Position numbers and translations under genes: made by a program
Source: Acidobacteriota bacterium
Lineage (GTDB): Bacteria; Acidobacteriota; Aminicenantia; Aminicenantales; Aminicenantaceae
Reading direction: 5' to 3'
NCBI GenBank assembly: GCA_018894615.1
Contig: JAHIPL010000009.1
Span: 1-36,280, forward strand
Length of the DNA: 36,280 nt
Notes under the pieces: generated by a model
What the model was told of the DNA's origin: nothing
Databases searched by the model: none
The model's input: only the letters and a program-made list of their open reading frames with translations
Shown here: piece by piece, positions 1-8,681 of the stretch
How the letters are laid out: every line of letters starts with the position of its first letter
Numbering within the stretch: the stretch's first letter is position 1

Positions 1-21
1 AAAGTCAACGGAATAAATGTA

Positions 22-1689
22 TCAGCGCAGCGTACCCTCGTAGCATGCGGTGAGCTGCCGTTTGCGGACAGCCTCCGGCGTGTACGACGGAAGAAGGATG
101 GGAGCGATACGGTCGGTTTTGATGTCGGCGGCCTGAAGCTGTTTCTCGAAGTCGGCGATATGGGACAGCGTCAATTTTCCGGGGTGGGCCGACCTGGCAT
201 ACTCCGCCGCTGCGACTCCCGACCTTCGACCGAACACATTGTAGTCGAGAACGGAATTCCCCATGAGTCGGTTGCGTCCGTGCAGCCCTCCGGAGGCTTC
301 CCCTGCGACGTAAAGCCCCGGGATGTTGGTTTCCGTCCGCTCGTTGATCTCGATGCCGCCGTTCTGGTAGTGAAGGGATGGATAGATGAGCATTGGTTCC
401 TTGGTGATGTCGATGTCGTACCGCATGAACTGGCGGAACATGGCAGGGAACTGCTTGTCGATGTATCCTTCGCCCTGAAGCATCTCGATGAGGGGGGAGT
501 CCAGCCAGACCCCGACTCTGCCGCTGGGGGTGGGAATGCCCAGATTTTGCTCCACACATTCCCGGATGATGGCGGAACTCTCCACATCGCGCGGTTCCCG
601 CGGGAAAACAAAAAGATCTCCGTTGATGTTGAGCGGTTGTCCTCCCGCACCTCTGATTTTTTCGGTGATCAGGAATCCAGCGATCTGCTCGGGGAAAACC
701 GAACCGGTCGGATGATATTGAACCGAATCCATATACATCAGTTTGGCCCCGGCGCGGTAGGCCATGATCAGGCCGTCTCCGGTGGCGCCGTAATGGTTGG
801 TCGTGTCAAATCCGCGTATGTGCAGCCGTCCGAATCCTCCGGTGGCGATGATGGTCGCTTTCGCTTTGACGGTGAAATACTCCTCGGTCTCCATGTTGTA
901 GAGGATGCCGCCCGCACAGTTCCCTTTCTCATCCAACAGCAGCTCGATCGTGGCCATAAAATCAAGGGGCGTGATTTTGTCGGGGTGGTTGCGGACCTCA
1001 TCCATCAGCGTGCGCATGATGATGGCGCCGGTGTAGTCACGGGCAGAGAGCATGCGTTTCCGTGATGTGCCGCCCCCGTGAAGGATCTGAGGAGAACCGT
1101 CTTCCATTTTGTCCCAGACAACACCGAGATCCTCGAGCCATTTGACGACTTCGGGGCCGTCTTCGGTCATGGCGCGGACGAGGGCGGGTTTGTTGTCGAA
1201 GTGCCCGCCGCCGATGGCGTCCAGGTAGTGGCGGGTGGGGGAGTCCGTTTCCGAAACGGCCGCCTGCATTCCGCCCTGAGACATCATGGAGTTGGCATCT
1301 CCGAGCCGAAGCTTGGTGGAGATGATGGATTTGGCGCCGTTGTTCATGGCGATGATGGCTGCCGCGCAACCCGCTCCGCCTCCTCCGATGATCAGGATAT
1401 CGGTCTCCAAATCGGGTACGGAGAGGTTGAACATTTCGGGTCGAATCCGGGAGTGGCTCTCCAGCATGTCGGCGATTTCCGTCGTGAGCTGTTCACCTTT
1501 GTTGGGACCGATATGGATTTCCCTGCGGGCGTCCGCCTTGTAGTCCGGATGGAACCGGTTGAGAACGTCTTGACGTTCTTCGGCCGACATGGGCGGAAAA
1601 ACAGGTTTTCCCGATTTGGCAAGCTCAAATCGTTTCTGACGTGTTTTCGTCACTTTTTCCAGTGAGGGATTCATATATTCCGGATACAT
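22..1689 (-). CDS. Fumarate reductase/succinate dehydrogenase-like flavoprotein subunit (soluble, Hdr-linked)
   Basis: 555 aa. FAD-dependent enzyme of the FrdA/SdhA/TfrA/aspartate-oxidase family, probably interconverting fumarate and succinate in the cytosol. The FAD-binding GGGGAG lies at residues 102-107. The substrate-site motifs HPTG, TEKIRGAGG and HGRNRLMGNS and the C-terminal GLYVAGEASGG are all present. About 95 residues precede the FAD fold, an extension that SdhA/FrdA lack. The position of the His that carries covalent FAD in SdhA/FrdA reads Asn in DANSMMSQGG, so FAD is probably non-covalent. An AAGGAG ribosome site lies 6 nt before the ATG. It is the last gene of the hdr-kor operon, 11 bp after its iron-sulfur partner, and no membrane-anchor gene is seen in the window. 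Thiol:fumarate reductase TfrA is the closest described analogue. The exact substrate is inferred. Confidence 0.85.
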   Translation of the reverse strand: MYPEYMNPSLEKVTKTRQKRFELAKSGKPVFPPMSAEERQDVLNRFHPDYKADARREIHIGPNKGEQLTTEIADMLESHSRIRPEMFNLSVPDLETDILIIGGGGAGCAAAIIAMNNGAKSIISTKLRLGDANSMMSQGGMQAAVSETDSPTRHYLDAIGGGHFDNKPALVRAMTEDGPEVVKWLEDLGVVWDKMEDGSPQILHGGGTSRKRMLSARDYTGAIIMRTLMDEVRNHPDKITPLDFMATIELLLDEKGNCAGGILYNMETEEYFTVKAKATIIATGGFGRLHIRGFDTTNHYGATGDGLIMAYRAGAKLMYMDSVQYHPTGSVFPEQIAGFLITEKIRGAGGQPLNINGDLFVFPREPRDVESSAIIRECVEQNLGIPTPSGRVGVWLDSPLIEMLQGEGYIDKQFPAMFRQFMRYDIDITKEPMLIYPSLHYQNGGIEINERTETNIPGLYVAGEASGGLHGRNRLMGNSVLDYNVFGRRSGVAAAEYARSAHPGKLTLSHIADFEKQLQAADIKTDRIAPILLPSYTPEAVRKRQLTACYEGTLR

Positions 1690-1700
1690 GGGATTCTCCT

Positions 1701-2411
1701 TTATTCTTCGAGATCGCGGTCGTAATATCTTTTTGAGAGAGCCTTCTTATCCATCGTCATCAGCTCTTCATATTCTTTGTCATATTTTTTGTCCTTGACA
1801 TCTTTGAGTCTTTCCTTGAGGAACCGGCTTTCCTTTGCCAGGTATTTTCCGTACAGGCGTCTTCCCAGAATACCGACGTTCATCTGGACGATTTCGGCGG
1901 GGCAGCGGATGGCGCACAGGCCGCAGCTCAGGCAGTCGAACGACAGGTCCATCAGCATTTCATAATTACCCCGTTTGGCGGCCTGAATGTAATCCATCAC
2001 TTCGAGGTCCTGAGGACAGGCCTTTGTGCAGGTGTTGCAGGCCACGCAGCGGAACACTTCGGGGTAGAGGTTTTGTATGGCGTTGACGGTGGGCTTGATC
2101 TGTTCGATGTTATACAGGGCCTTTTGACCGGGAATGGCGGGAAGCTGGGCGAGCCACATGCCGTTCTTGACAAGGGTCGTGCAGGCCAAGCCGGTATAAA
2201 TTTTGTAATCTCCGGGCATCCGGAAGACGGTCGCGCAGGCGCCGCAGAAGCCTTCCCGGCAGCCGGCGCCGCGCTTGAGCTGATACCCGGCGTACTCGAT
2301 GGCGCCCATGATGGTCGCCTCGGTGGGTACCTTGTAGGCTTTGCCCATGATGTATACGGTGACAAATGATTTGTCCTCGGTTTTCGTAATGGGGCTTTTC
2401 GCTTCTTTCAT
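1701..2411 (-). CDS. Fumarate reductase/succinate dehydrogenase-like iron-sulfur subunit
   Basis: 236 aa. Electron-transfer partner of the adjacent flavoprotein. An N-terminal plant-type [2Fe-2S] domain has Cys51, 56, 59 and 77 (motif GCREGFCGAC). The C-terminal half has two complete CxxCxxCxxxCP sets, at 122-132 and 160-170. Classical SdhB has a [3Fe-4S] third cluster with a spaced motif, so two [4Fe-4S] clusters are expected here. Methanogen TfrB carries an HdrB-like CCG domain after this region, and this protein ends without one; separate HdrB and HdrC are encoded upstream in the same operon. GGAGG lies 8 nt before the ATG. With no cytochrome b or anchor gene nearby, it probably takes or gives electrons to the soluble MvhD/HdrA proteins, which is an inference from context. 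Confidence 0.88.
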   Translation of the reverse strand: MKEAKSPITKTEDKSFVTVYIMGKAYKVPTEATIMGAIEYAGYQLKRGAGCREGFCGACATVFRMPGDYKIYTGLACTTLVKNGMWLAQLPAIPGQKALYNIEQIKPTVNAIQNLYPEVFRCVACNTCTKACPQDLEVMDYIQAAKRGNYEMLMDLSFDCLSCGLCAIRCPAEIVQMNVGILGRRLYGKYLAKESRFLKERLKDVKDKKYDKEYEELMTMDKKALSKRYYDRDLEE

Positions 2412-2471
2412 TTATAAATCCTCCGTGTTATTGACGAATGGTTTGCAGAATACGGTTGCTCATCGTCTCTG

Positions 2472-2906
2472 TCAGGAAGCCTCATGAGAGGACAGGTCCG
2501 CAGGGATGTTGAGAGGCCCGAGTTTTCGCACATGTTCAGTGAATTCGTTGATGACCTCTACGAATTTTTTCCCTTCGGCCGCTGAAACCCATTCGAGGCG
2601 CAGCCGATCCGGTTCGATGCCGAAATCCTGAATCAGCTTCTGCAGCATTTTGATCCGCCGCAGCGTCTTGTAGTTTCCGTCGATGTAATGGCAGTCGCCG
2701 GGATGGCAGCCCCCGAGAAATACTCCGTCCGCTCCTTTTCTGAAGGCCCAGAGGATGTGCTGCGGGTCCACCCGGGATGAGCACATCACGCGGATATTGA
2801 TGCTGTTGGGGAGATACTCCATCCGGGACGTTCCGGCCAGATCGGCTCCCGCCGAAGTGCACCAATTGCAGGCAAAGGTGATGATTTTCGGTTCAAATTT
2901 ATCCAT
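2472..2906 (-). CDS. mvhD: MvhD/FlpD-type [2Fe-2S] electron carrier (hydrogenase delta-subunit family)
   Basis: 144 aa, the usual length of MvhD (PF02662). The family relays electrons from an input enzyme to the FAD of HdrA. Conserved cysteines are seen in FACNWCTSAG (C13, C16), MCSSRVDP (C42) and GGCHPGDCHY (C67, C72). It lies 11 bp downstream of hdrA, the usual pairing. In methanogens the partner is a NiFe hydrogenase or formate dehydrogenase. Here no hydrogenase gene is present and the next genes encode the fumarate-reductase-like pair, so this carrier may connect FrdAB to HdrA (inference). A strong AAGGAG site precedes the ATG. A 60-bp gap separates it from frdB. Confidence 0.9.
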   Translation of the reverse strand: MDKFEPKIITFACNWCTSAGADLAGTSRMEYLPNSINIRVMCSSRVDPQHILWAFRKGADGVFLGGCHPGDCHYIDGNYKTLRRIKMLQKLIQDFGIEPDRLRLEWVSAAEGKKFVEVINEFTEHVRKLGPLNIPADLSSHEAS

Positions 2907-2917
2907 TGTGTCTCCTT

Positions 2918-4879
2918 CTACTCACCTTCCAGTATGGTGTCGACCATGGCGAAAATCTGGTCATCGGTGAAGTTTCTCTGCTGAGAGGCACTGGAGGGAC
3001 AGGCCGCGACACAGCTTCCGCACCCTTCGCACAGAATCTCGTTGACGATAACGATGTCTTTTTCCACATCGTAGATGCGGGCGTTATAGGGACAGAGGGG
3101 AATACAGAGCTTGCAGGCGCTGCATACGTCTTCGTCTACGGTTGCGACGATAGGTTCGTGCATAAGCTCGTCAGCGGAAAAGAGCGCCAGCACCTTGCTG
3201 GCCGCTCCGCTCGCCTGGGCGACGGCTTCGGGAATGTCCTTTGGCGCCTGGCTTGCTCCGGCCAAATACATGCCCGCCGTCACACTTTCGAGCGGACGGA
3301 GTTTAGGATGGGCTTCAGCCAGAAATCCGTCTTTGTCCGTGGCGATTTTGAGTATTTTCAATACATCCTGGACACCCACAGCCGGCCGCATGGCCATAGC
3401 CAGGACAACCATGTCGGCGTCGATTTCGATGTTTTTACCGGTGAGGGTGTCCACTCCCCAGACCTTGATGACGCCGTTGTCCTGGAAGACCCTGGACACT
3501 TTTCCGCGAAGGTAAATGACATCGTCCTCTTCTGTGGCGCGCTGAACGAATTCCTCGTAATTTTTTCCTCCGGAGCGGATATCGATATAGAAAATATAGG
3601 GTTGTCCGTCATGAACCTTGTGTTTATAAAGCATGGCGTGCTTGGCGGTGTACATGCAGCAGATTTTGGAACAGTAGGCGTTGTGAAGTTCGGGATCCCT
3701 GGAGCCTGAGCATTGGATGAACACGATTTCCTTGGGAACCTTGTGGTCGGACGGCCGCAAAACCTCTCCCATGGTGGGACCCGAGGCGGAGAGCAGGCGT
3801 TCGAACTGCAGGCCGTTGACGACATCAGGGATTTTTCCGAAACCGTATTCGGCCATGTTGTACATATCGTAGAGGTCATAGCCTGTAGCGACGATTACGG
3901 CGCCGATCTCCTCCTCCACGATTTCGGGTTTCATGTCGTAATTAATGGCGCCGGGTTTGCAGACATCGGCGCATTTTCCGCAGGCGATGGGCAGCAGGCC
4001 GGGGCAGTTGACATCGTCCAGGGTGTAGGTGGCCGGTATGGCCTGCGGGAAGGGGATATAGATGGCTTTGCGTCCGGTCAGTCCCAGGTCAAAGTCGTTT
4101 TCGACGACAACCGGACAGATATCGGTGCAGTCATCGCAGAGGGTGCAGACACCGGGATCGACATAGGTCGGCTTCTTCAGGATTTTGACCTTGAAATTAC
4201 CGACATATCCGGAGATTTCCTTGACTTCGCTGTAGGTCATGAGTCTGATGTTCGGATGTTTGGACACCTCGACCATTTTGGGTGTCATGATGCACTGCGA
4301 GCAGTCCAGGGTGGGGTATGTTTCGCTCAACTGAATCATGTGCCCGCCGATGGACGGATTTTTTTCCACCAGAATGACCGGGTGACCTCCGTTGGCGATA
4401 TCCAGAGCCGCCTGGATGCCGGCGATGCCGCCGCCGATGACGAGAGCTTTTTTGGTGACCGGAACGGACAGGGGGACCAGGGATTCGTTCCGCTTGGCTT
4501 TCTCCACGATGCTCTTGGTGATTTTTATGGCTTTTTTGGTCGCTTCAGCCTTGTCTTTATGAACCCAGCTGCACTGCTCCCGGATGTTGGCGATTTCGCA
4601 CTGGAAGGGATTGATGCCGGCCGCTTTGCAGGCATTTCGGAAGGTCGTTTCGTGCAGAGTGGGAGAACAGCAGGCGACGACGACACTCTCCAGATTGTGT
4701 TCCCTGATGGCTTCCTGGATCTTTTTCTGCCCCGGATCCGAGCACATGTAGATATAGTCCTCGGCAACGGCCACGCTGTCCTGGGCCGCGGCTTCCGCAG
4801 CGACCTTTTTAACATCGACCGTTCCGGCGATGTTGATGCCGCAGTGACAGACGAAGACTCCTGTGCGCTTCATATTCAT
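2918..4879 (-). CDS. hdrA: Heterodisulfide reductase subunit A (FAD/4Fe-4S)
   Basis: 653 aa, the typical HdrA length. It is the flavin subunit that, in HdrABC complexes, splits or merges electrons between ferredoxin and a thiol/disulfide couple. The FAD-binding GGGIAGIQAALDIANGG, an internal ferredoxin-like CTLCDDCTDICP, the HdrA CSGSRD...CSKICC region and two C-terminal clusters (CSACKLCIPLCP and CEGCGSCVAACP) are visible. I chose the ATG at 4879 rather than the one at 4903 because AAGG lies 7 nt before it and nothing suitable precedes the longer start. It sits between korC and mvhD. HdrB and HdrC are at the operon head, so the complex is split around the kor genes. Confidence 0.93.
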   Translation of the reverse strand: MNMKRTGVFVCHCGINIAGTVDVKKVAAEAAAQDSVAVAEDYIYMCSDPGQKKIQEAIREHNLESVVVACCSPTLHETTFRNACKAAGINPFQCEIANIREQCSWVHKDKAEATKKAIKITKSIVEKAKRNESLVPLSVPVTKKALVIGGGIAGIQAALDIANGGHPVILVEKNPSIGGHMIQLSETYPTLDCSQCIMTPKMVEVSKHPNIRLMTYSEVKEISGYVGNFKVKILKKPTYVDPGVCTLCDDCTDICPVVVENDFDLGLTGRKAIYIPFPQAIPATYTLDDVNCPGLLPIACGKCADVCKPGAINYDMKPEIVEEEIGAVIVATGYDLYDMYNMAEYGFGKIPDVVNGLQFERLLSASGPTMGEVLRPSDHKVPKEIVFIQCSGSRDPELHNAYCSKICCMYTAKHAMLYKHKVHDGQPYIFYIDIRSGGKNYEEFVQRATEEDDVIYLRGKVSRVFQDNGVIKVWGVDTLTGKNIEIDADMVVLAMAMRPAVGVQDVLKILKIATDKDGFLAEAHPKLRPLESVTAGMYLAGASQAPKDIPEAVAQASGAASKVLALFSADELMHEPIVATVDEDVCSACKLCIPLCPYNARIYDVEKDIVIVNEILCEGCGSCVAACPSSASQQRNFTDDQIFAMVDTILEGE

Positions 4880-4924
4880 TTTGTTACCTTCTTCCATTGG
4901 CAAATTGATGTTTTTGAATGTCTC

Positions 4925-5473
4925 TTATTTTTCTTCGTCCAGCAACTTGAGTCCGTATTCGTAACCTTTATCGAAGGCTTTGATATTGAGGCCCAAAAAC
5001 CTGTCCGGTACCAGGCCGGGAAGGGCTTTTTTTATGGCGTCCTCCGACACGATTTTGGTCACGGCCGTGAAAAAGCCCATCATGACCAGATTGGCCGTGA
5101 TCCGGTTGCCCAGCTCTTCGGCGAAACGGGTGGAGGGGATGGCGTAGGTCTTGATCTTCGCTCTGGCCGGTTTCGGTTTGACGAGGTCCGTGTCGATGAG
5201 GAGAAGCCCGTCGTCCCTGAGATTGGGTTCGTACTGGTCATAGGCGTCCTGCGACATGGAAACAAGAATTTCGGGTTTGGTGATGTAGGGATAGAGAACC
5301 TTATCATCGTTGACGACCAGCTGCGAGCTGCAGGCGCTGCCTCTCGCCTCAGGGCCGAAACTCTGGGTCATCGTCGCATGTTTATCGTCATAGAGGGATA
5401 GGGCTTTTCCTGCGATCAGGCCGCAGCGGATAATACCCTGGCCGCCGAATCCTGAAAATCTAATCTCTGTCAT
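4925..5473 (-). CDS. korC: 2-oxoacid:ferredoxin oxidoreductase gamma subunit
   Basis: 182 aa. Gamma subunit of a four-subunit 2-oxoacid:ferredoxin oxidoreductase. The N-terminal GFGGQGIIRCGLIAGKAL and the SFGPEARGSACSSQLVV segment are typical of KorC/VorC/PorC. It overlaps the end of korB by 14 bp, which suggests translational coupling. The enzyme converts a 2-oxoacid plus CoA to acyl-CoA, CO2 and reduced ferredoxin. The D-A-B-C gene order resembles 2-oxoglutarate enzymes, but substrate cannot be fixed from sequence alone, and 2-oxoisovalerate or pyruvate remain possible. Confidence 0.9.
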   Translation of the reverse strand: MTEIRFSGFGGQGIIRCGLIAGKALSLYDDKHATMTQSFGPEARGSACSSQLVVNDDKVLYPYITKPEILVSMSQDAYDQYEPNLRDDGLLLIDTDLVKPKPARAKIKTYAIPSTRFAEELGNRITANLVMMGFFTAVTKIVSEDAIKKALPGLVPDRFLGLNIKAFDKGYEYGLKLLDEEK

Positions 5474-6341
5474 CGTTCAATCTCCCGTAAAGTTGGTAGT
5501 CGTCACCGAGGACATTCCCCAAATGCGTGTTCATGGCGTCGAGGAAGGTCGGTTTTTCCTTTTGGACAAACTTTCCGACGACCAGTTTACCCTGATAGGT
5601 GATATCCAGCGTCCTGGTGTCGGCGTTGTGCACGATCTCGGATTTATCGTAGTAGTAGCGAAGAAGGTTCAGTCCGTCACCTAGGCGGTTCCTGCGGGCG
5701 TAAAGTGTCACGCAGGGGGTGATGACTTCGACAAATGAAAAGCCCTTATGATTCAGCGCTTCACGGATGGATTTTGTGACCCGCCGGAAATGGAGGGCCG
5801 TCCAGCGCGCGATGTAGGTGGCGCCGGCCGCCTCGGCGAGGGTGGGCAGGCTGAAGGAGTATTCAAAATTACCGTAGGGAGAGGTGGAGGTGTTGGCTTC
5901 CATTGGGGTTGTGGGGGCCACCTGGCCTCCGGTCATGGCGTAGTTGAAGTTGTTGACGCAGATGACGGTGATGTCCATGTTGCGGCGGGCGGCATGAATG
6001 AAGTGATTGCCGCCGATGCCTGAAATATCGCCGTCGCCGCTGAAAACGACCACCTTCATTTCCGGATTGGCCAGCTTCAGCCCGGTGGCGAAGGGAATGG
6101 CCCGTCCATGGGTGGTGTGAAAGGAATCCAGTTTGACATATCCGGCCACGCGGCCCGTGCATCCGATTCCTGATACAACGGCCACCTTGTCCAAATCCAG
6201 CTGTTCCTTTTTCAGCGCTTCGGCGAAGGAGGTCACGACCGTTCCGATTCCGCATCCGGGACACCAGATGTGGGGAATCCGTTCCATTCTCAGGAACCCT
6301 TCGAGAGGATTGACTGCAGTATCTTGTTTTTCTTGTGTCAT
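5460..6341 (-). CDS. korB: 2-oxoacid:ferredoxin oxidoreductase beta subunit (TPP-binding)
   Basis: 293 aa. Thiamine-diphosphate-binding subunit. The TPP motif is GDGDISGIGGNH followed by NNFNYAMTGGQ, the N-terminal WCPGCGIG holds cluster-proximal cysteines, and GIGCTGR...THGRAIPFATG is the standard beta-subunit block. Its ATG overlaps the korA stop as ATGA, and its own stop lies inside korC. Acts with KorA, KorC and KorD in the cytosol to give acyl-CoA and low-potential ferredoxin. Confidence 0.93.
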   Translation of the reverse strand: MTQEKQDTAVNPLEGFLRMERIPHIWCPGCGIGTVVTSFAEALKKEQLDLDKVAVVSGIGCTGRVAGYVKLDSFHTTHGRAIPFATGLKLANPEMKVVVFSGDGDISGIGGNHFIHAARRNMDITVICVNNFNYAMTGGQVAPTTPMEANTSTSPYGNFEYSFSLPTLAEAAGATYIARWTALHFRRVTKSIREALNHKGFSFVEVITPCVTLYARRNRLGDGLNLLRYYYDKSEIVHNADTRTLDITYQGKLVVGKFVQKEKPTFLDAMNTHLGNVLGDDYQLYGRLNDDRD

Positions 6342-7504
6342 TTGACTGACTCCTTGATGGCGGCCAAAATATCAAGAGGGTTGTGCACCCAGCCGCCGCA
6401 GTGAGGAACGGAAACGACCTTGGTTTGTCCGGCCGACGATCGTTCCACTTCTCTGACCATCTGGCCGTAGTTGATTTCGGGAACGACAAACGCTTTGATC
6501 TTCGGGGCCAGCTCGGCGATCCGCTTTTCACAGAAGGGCCAGGCCGTGATCAGGCGGAGGCGTCCGACCTTGATGCCTTCCTTCCGGGCCAGCTGCACCG
6601 CCCGGAAAGCGACGCGGGAGGTGATGCCGTAAGATATGACGACCACATCAGCTCCATCGATGTCTTCTTCTTCCAGTTCGATGATTTTGTCCGCGTTGTT
6701 GTTGATTTTGTCGCACAGGTGCCGGACACAGATATCCTGGGCTTCGGCGTTGATGACGGGATAGCCGCGCTCATCATGGGTCAACCCCGTGGTGTGAAAA
6801 CGATATCCGTCGCCGGCCTTGACCAGGAAGGGAATCCCGTCCGCGTCATTTTTGTAGGGCATGTACTTGTCTTTTGGACCGGAGTACCATTTTCTTTCCA
6901 CAATATCGAGTTGGTCGGCGGGGGGAATGACGACTTTTTCATGCATATGGCCGACACATTCATCCGCCATGACGAACACCGGGCAGCGGTAGGTTTCCGA
7001 CAGATTGAAAGCCTTGATGGTCAAATCGAAGCATTCCTGGGGAGAATCCGGACACAGGGCGATGATGGCGTAATCTCCGTGGGAGCCCCATCTTGCCTGC
7101 ATCATGTCCTGCTGTCCCACCAGCGTCGGAAGACCGGTCGATGGCCCTCCCCTCTGGACATTGGCGATCACCAGAGGAATTTCCATCATGGCCGCCAGCC
7201 CGATATTCTCCATCATTAGGGAAAAACCGGGGCCGGAGGTCACGGTCATGGCCTTTTTTCCGCCCCAAACGGCGCCGATGAGAGAGATGATGGAGGCCAG
7301 TTCGTCTTCCATCTGAATGAAGACGCCCCCGACATGGGGGATCCGTTCGGAGAAACGCTCCGCCGTTTCCGTTGATGGGGTGATGGGGTAGCCGCCGAAA
7401 AAGCGGCAGCCGGCTGCAAGAGCGCCTTCCGCCAATGCGTAGTCACCGTCGAGATAATGGGAGCCTGTTAATACTCCCTTAGGGTCTGCTTTCACTGTTC
7501 TCAC
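6338..7504 (-). CDS. korA: 2-oxoacid:ferredoxin oxidoreductase alpha subunit
   Basis: 388 aa from the preferred GTG at 7504. An ATG in the same frame at 7681 lies well inside korD and would add residues unlike the family. At 7504 a GGAGG sits 6 nt upstream; a second GTG at 7495 is possible. The protein has the KorA/VorB signature GGYPITPSTE, then EDELASIISLIGAVWGGKKA, SGPGFSLM and RGGPSTGLPT, which form the pyrimidine-binding TPP domain. The 5' end overlaps korD by 26 bp and the 3' end overlaps korB by ATGA, so the kor genes are tightly coupled. Confidence 0.9.
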   Translation of the reverse strand: MRTVKADPKGVLTGSHYLDGDYALAEGALAAGCRFFGGYPITPSTETAERFSERIPHVGGVFIQMEDELASIISLIGAVWGGKKAMTVTSGPGFSLMMENIGLAAMMEIPLVIANVQRGGPSTGLPTLVGQQDMMQARWGSHGDYAIIALCPDSPQECFDLTIKAFNLSETYRCPVFVMADECVGHMHEKVVIPPADQLDIVERKWYSGPKDKYMPYKNDADGIPFLVKAGDGYRFHTTGLTHDERGYPVINAEAQDICVRHLCDKINNNADKIIELEEEDIDGADVVVISYGITSRVAFRAVQLARKEGIKVGRLRLITAWPFCEKRIAELAPKIKAFVVPEINYGQMVREVERSSAGQTKVVSVPHCGGWVHNPLDILAAIKESVK

Positions 7505-7751
7505 CTTCTTCCTCCTCCTTGAGAGTAACAAATATGGCAAATTCAGGGCATATCGTCTCGCAGAGCTGACAATAGCAACACTCATCCTCCAGCTTGATGA
7601 CGGGGGGATGGTAGCCTTTGTTATTGAACTCCTCCGATAATTCCAGAACGTCCCGCGGGCAGTATTCCACACAGAAAGCACATCCTTTGCAGCGGTTTTT
7701 TTCGATGTGGATCAAACCCTTTTTTGATTTGAGATTGCCGTAGTAAATCAT
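7479..7751 (-). CDS. korD: 2-oxoacid:ferredoxin oxidoreductase delta subunit (2x[4Fe-4S] ferredoxin)
   Basis: 90 aa ferredoxin-like subunit. Two CxxCxxCxxxCP sets are seen at residues 21-31 (CKGCAFCVEYCP) and 58-68 (CCYCQLCETICP). It relays electrons from the TPP site to free ferredoxin or, if the operon encodes a complex, straight to Hdr proteins (inference). The tail is acidic. It starts 7 bp after hdrB, so kor and hdr genes are physically interleaved. Confidence 0.9.
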   Translation of the reverse strand: MIYYGNLKSKKGLIHIEKNRCKGCAFCVEYCPRDVLELSEEFNNKGYHPPVIKLEDECCYCQLCETICPEFAIFVTLKEEEEGENSESRP

Positions 7752-7758
7752 GATTCCC

Positions 7759-8637
7759 TCAGATCAGGCCTTTTTCTTTCAGGATCGGCCTCGGATCGAT
7801 ATGATGTAGATTCAAACCCAGGTCGTTTTCGGAACAACCGAGGGATATAGCCAAAAGCTGAGTGAAATAAAGGACGGGGATATTCTTGAAATCAGGAAAT
7901 ATCTTTTTGGTCACTTTCTGACGCTGATCGAGATTGAAGGCGCAGAGGGGGCAGCTGACAACGACCACTTCCGCTCCCTTCTTCACAACGGAACCGATGA
8001 TCTGGTTGGTCCGTTCAGCGATGATTTCCGGTTTGTCCACTGTCAGGTAGGCTCCGCAGCACTCGACCTTATAGGGAAAGTCGATGGGAGTAGCGCCGCA
8101 GAGGGCCATCAGCTCATCCAGGATGGTGGGATTTTCCTGATTGTCAAAACCAATTTCCTTCGGGCGGACCAGATAACAGCCGTAGTAGCTGGCCACCTTG
8201 AGTCCCTGGAGAGGGGTTTTGATTTTTTCAGAGACCGCCGTGAAATGAATGCCGTCGCGCAGGACCTCCAGGAGATGAAGAACTTCGACGTCACCCTTGT
8301 ATTTGACCTCTTCCTCGTACATGAGGTCGTTGATGATGTCTAGGCTCTCGGCGTCTTTTTTCATGCGCTCGTTTGACCGCTTCAGTGTGTTGTAGCACAT
8401 GGCGCACATGGTCATCAGCTTGTCGGTGTTCAGCTCTTTGGCGCGAATCATATTCCGCACCGGGGCGACATGATGGATGAGATCGTCTGTTGCCAGAGAA
8501 AAGACCGTTCCGCAGCAGTTCCAGCGATGGAGTTCTTCGACCTCCACACCCAGCTTGTTCAGGGCGCAGAGGGCGGAATCCTCAAAATTTTTGGCGTGAT
8601 TTTTGAGAGTACACCCTGGAAAATAGGCAAGTTTCAT
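7759..8637 (-). CDS. hdrB: Heterodisulfide reductase subunit B (two CCG domains)
   Basis: 292 aa, standard HdrB length. Two cysteine-rich CCG domains are intact. The first has C9, C41-C42 and C78/C81 (CAMC); the second has YYGC, VECCGAYL and SCPLCAFN. In methanogen HdrB these bind the non-cubane [4Fe-4S] clusters that reduce CoM-S-S-CoB. Here the substrate disulfide is unknown, since no methanogenesis genes are present. It lies 44 bp after hdrC and 7 bp before korD. Confidence 0.93.
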   Translation of the reverse strand: MKLAYFPGCTLKNHAKNFEDSALCALNKLGVEVEELHRWNCCGTVFSLATDDLIHHVAPVRNMIRAKELNTDKLMTMCAMCYNTLKRSNERMKKDAESLDIINDLMYEEEVKYKGDVEVLHLLEVLRDGIHFTAVSEKIKTPLQGLKVASYYGCYLVRPKEIGFDNQENPTILDELMALCGATPIDFPYKVECCGAYLTVDKPEIIAERTNQIIGSVVKKGAEVVVVSCPLCAFNLDQRQKVTKKIFPDFKNIPVLYFTQLLAISLGCSENDLGLNLHHIDPRPILKEKGLI

Positions 8638-8681
8638 TATGACAGTCCCTTCTTGAATGGTTTAAATTATTAATTGTCATT

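Noticed and set aside
3713-5401. 562-codon open frame on the plus strand over hdrA and korC
   Set aside because: It is antisense to genes with clear family motifs, and its translation has no recognisable domain. Long antisense frames are expected opposite GC-rich coding DNA.
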